From the NCBI GenBank assembly GCA_031261605.1, contig JAISJI010000060.1, forward strand, positions 211,337 to 275,336: a stretch of DNA of 64,000 bases, read 5' to 3'. The DNA comes from Ignavibacteria bacterium (GTDB taxonomy: Bacteria > Bacteroidota > Ignavibacteria > Kapaibacteriales > UBA2268). The translations under genes and the position numbers were made by a program. Of the stretch, positions 62,996 to 64,000 are shown piece after piece (positions within the stretch are counted from its first letter, which is position 1; the number at the start of each line of letters is the position of its first letter). Below the pieces are notes generated by a model that saw only the letters and a list, made by a program, of their open reading frames with translations, was not told the origin of the DNA and made no database searches.

Positions 62996-64000
62996 TTATA
63001 CTAAATGCCTAACAGTTGCTGATTGTAGGTAATTGTTATCATATCCACCAACATTGATTTTGAATTGTGATACGAGCGAAGTTAATGTATCGGTCATACG
63101 TGCGAGTTCATTCGCTGTTGTAGCTACATCCTCTACGTTGCGTGCTGAATCAGCACTTACCTTTGAGATTGAAGATACGTTCTTGCTGATTTGCTCACTG
63201 GTCGCTGATTGTTGCTCACTTGCGGCGGCAATCTGATTAACCATATCAAGCAATTCATTGATACCCGCTAAGATGTCTTGGAGCGAATGACCAGCGTTGT
63301 CAGCCAATTCTATACCGCTCTGCACCTCAATAGTTCCTTTCTCCATCGCCTTAACAGCGCTTTCTGTATCATCTTGGATACCTTTAATCATATCGCCGAT
63401 TTCTTTTGTAGCGGATGCAGTGCTGATTGCAAGTTTACCAACATTATCGGCAACAACAGCAAAACCACGTCCTTGCTCGCCTGCACGAGCTGCCTCTATC
63501 GCTGCATTAAGCGATAGTAAGTTGGTTTGCGAAGCAATATCTTCAATTACGACAATGATTTCCCCAATCTTCTTACTTGATTCGCCGAGTTTAGCAATAT
63601 TTTCGGCGGATTGCTTTACTACCGCTGCAATTTCACGCATTTTAATAACTGTTTGTTGAACAACCTTACCTCCATTGTTTGCAACTTCACCGCTGTTGCG
63701 GGCAACGTCTGCAGTGCGAGTTGCGGAATTTGCGTTATCTGTAACGGTGCGGCTCATCTCTTCCATTGCAGTTGCAACTTCATCTGTTTGTGAGGATTGT
63801 TCTTGAGTGGCAGCAGCAAGTGTGTCCGCTGTTGATGAGATTTGTGCAGATGCAGATGCTGTGGTGTGAATTGCTGCTTGGAGTTGTGAAATAAGGTCTG
63901 TCAAGGAGTCGCCGAGGTTATTGATATTATCTTTCATCTCGCCAAACTTGCCTTTGTAAGCGGCTGTGATACGCGGTGTTAAGTCGCCGGTAGCCATTGT
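62996..64000 (-). CDS. Methyl-accepting chemotaxis protein, N-terminus outside window
   Basis: The visible 335 codons give the C-terminal part of a chemotaxis receptor. A HAMP end ([26 protein letters not shown]) leads into a long coiled-coil signalling domain with the hairpin tip [37 protein letters not shown], where CheA and CheW bind. Methylation-type Gln/Glu-Glu pairs lie in the flanking helices ([19 protein letters not shown]). Since HAMP must follow a membrane segment and a sensor, the true start is beyond 64000; the ATG at 63997 is internal. With flgG/A/H in the window, the cell is probably swimming and chemotactic. Confidence 0.95.
   Translation of the reverse strand, partial: TMATGDLTPRITAAYKGKFGEMKDNINNLGDSLTDLISQLQAAIHTTASASAQISSTADTLAAATQEQSSQTDEVATAMEEMSRTVTDNANSATRTADVARNSGEVANNGGKVVQQTVIKMREIAAVVKQSAENIAKLGESSKKIGEIIVVIEDIASQTNLLSLNAAIEAARAGEQGRGFAVVADNVGKLAISTASATKEIGDMIKGIQDDTESAVKAMEKGTIEVQSGIELADNAGHSLQDILAGINELLDMVNQIAAASEQQSATSEQISKNVSSISKVSADSARNVEDVATTANELARMTDTLTSLVSQFKINVGGYDNNYLQSATVRHLV

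Overview
The window looks like chromosome from an AT-rich member of the Bacteroidota/Ignavibacteriota (FCB) branch. Three things in the sequence point there. Promoters fit the Bacteroidota pattern: TTTG-N19-TATATTG occurs exactly at 28242-28271 and 57916-57946, and single TAnnTTTG/TATATTG boxes precede several other genes. Secreted proteins end in type IX secretion (T9SS) sorting domains (38146-40794 and 58002-60296). There are also flagellar genes flgG, flgA and flgH, which most Bacteroidota lack but Ignavibacteria-type lineages carry. The exact species cannot be read from the window. I found no rRNA, tRNA, CRISPR array, prophage or IS transposase.

Layout. 1-9.1 kb: purine permease (cut by the window edge), purN, a coiled-coil zinc-ribbon protein and a small membrane protein on the minus strand; an acetyltransferase-like membrane protein and uvrA on the plus strand; and a c-di-AMP phosphodiesterase-type 7TM-HD protein. 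9.2-12.9 kb: tatC, a repeat-rich 0.5-kb spacer with a perfect 28-bp inverted repeat, a family-4-type uracil-DNA glycosylase, a SHOCT protein and a glycosyltransferase. 12.9-20.8 kb: ammonium channel, GT9 glycosyltransferase, small secreted protein, dCMP deaminase, thrS, tatA and a BatA-like von Willebrand protein. 20.8-28.1 kb: a four-gene minus-strand envelope locus (membrane-anchored Ig-like protein resembling GldM/PorM in topology, two large outer-membrane beta-barrels, and an OmpA protein with a von Willebrand domain). This is the least explained and most interesting block.

28.4-43.6 kb: stand-alone PAS protein; a minus-strand run of DUF6029 barrel, CorC-type transporter, plsX and an NAD(P)-binding oxidoreductase; mtaB; a lipoprotein with a sorting-like domain; a Cys-rich DUF3795 protein; a solitary nuoL; a C10 cysteine protease with T9SS signal; and a compact rnhA / gamma-carbonic anhydrase / lipoprotein / yigZ run. 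43.6-49.3 kb: NhaD-type antiporter abutting an RCK (TrkA-like) protein, a mannose-1-phosphate guanylyltransferase-like protein with a changed signature, and flgG-flgA-flgH. 49.3-64 kb: a large NTP-transferase/phosphomutase-like fusion, a DNA methyltransferase fused to an Mrr-like nuclease domain, a CoA-transferase, rmlD, a dolichol-kinase-like protein with a coiled-coil front end, thyX, a T9SS cargo protein, hldD, a GT22-like mannosyltransferase and a truncated chemotaxis receptor.

Shared themes are cell-surface building (glycosyltransferases, nucleotide-sugar enzymes, heptose epimerase, rhamnose reductase, beta-barrels, lipoproteins), protein export (Tat, T9SS cargo) and pyrimidine/DNA care (dCMP deaminase, ThyX, uracil glycosylase, UvrA, RNase HI). 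Many convergent gene pairs share one hairpin terminator.
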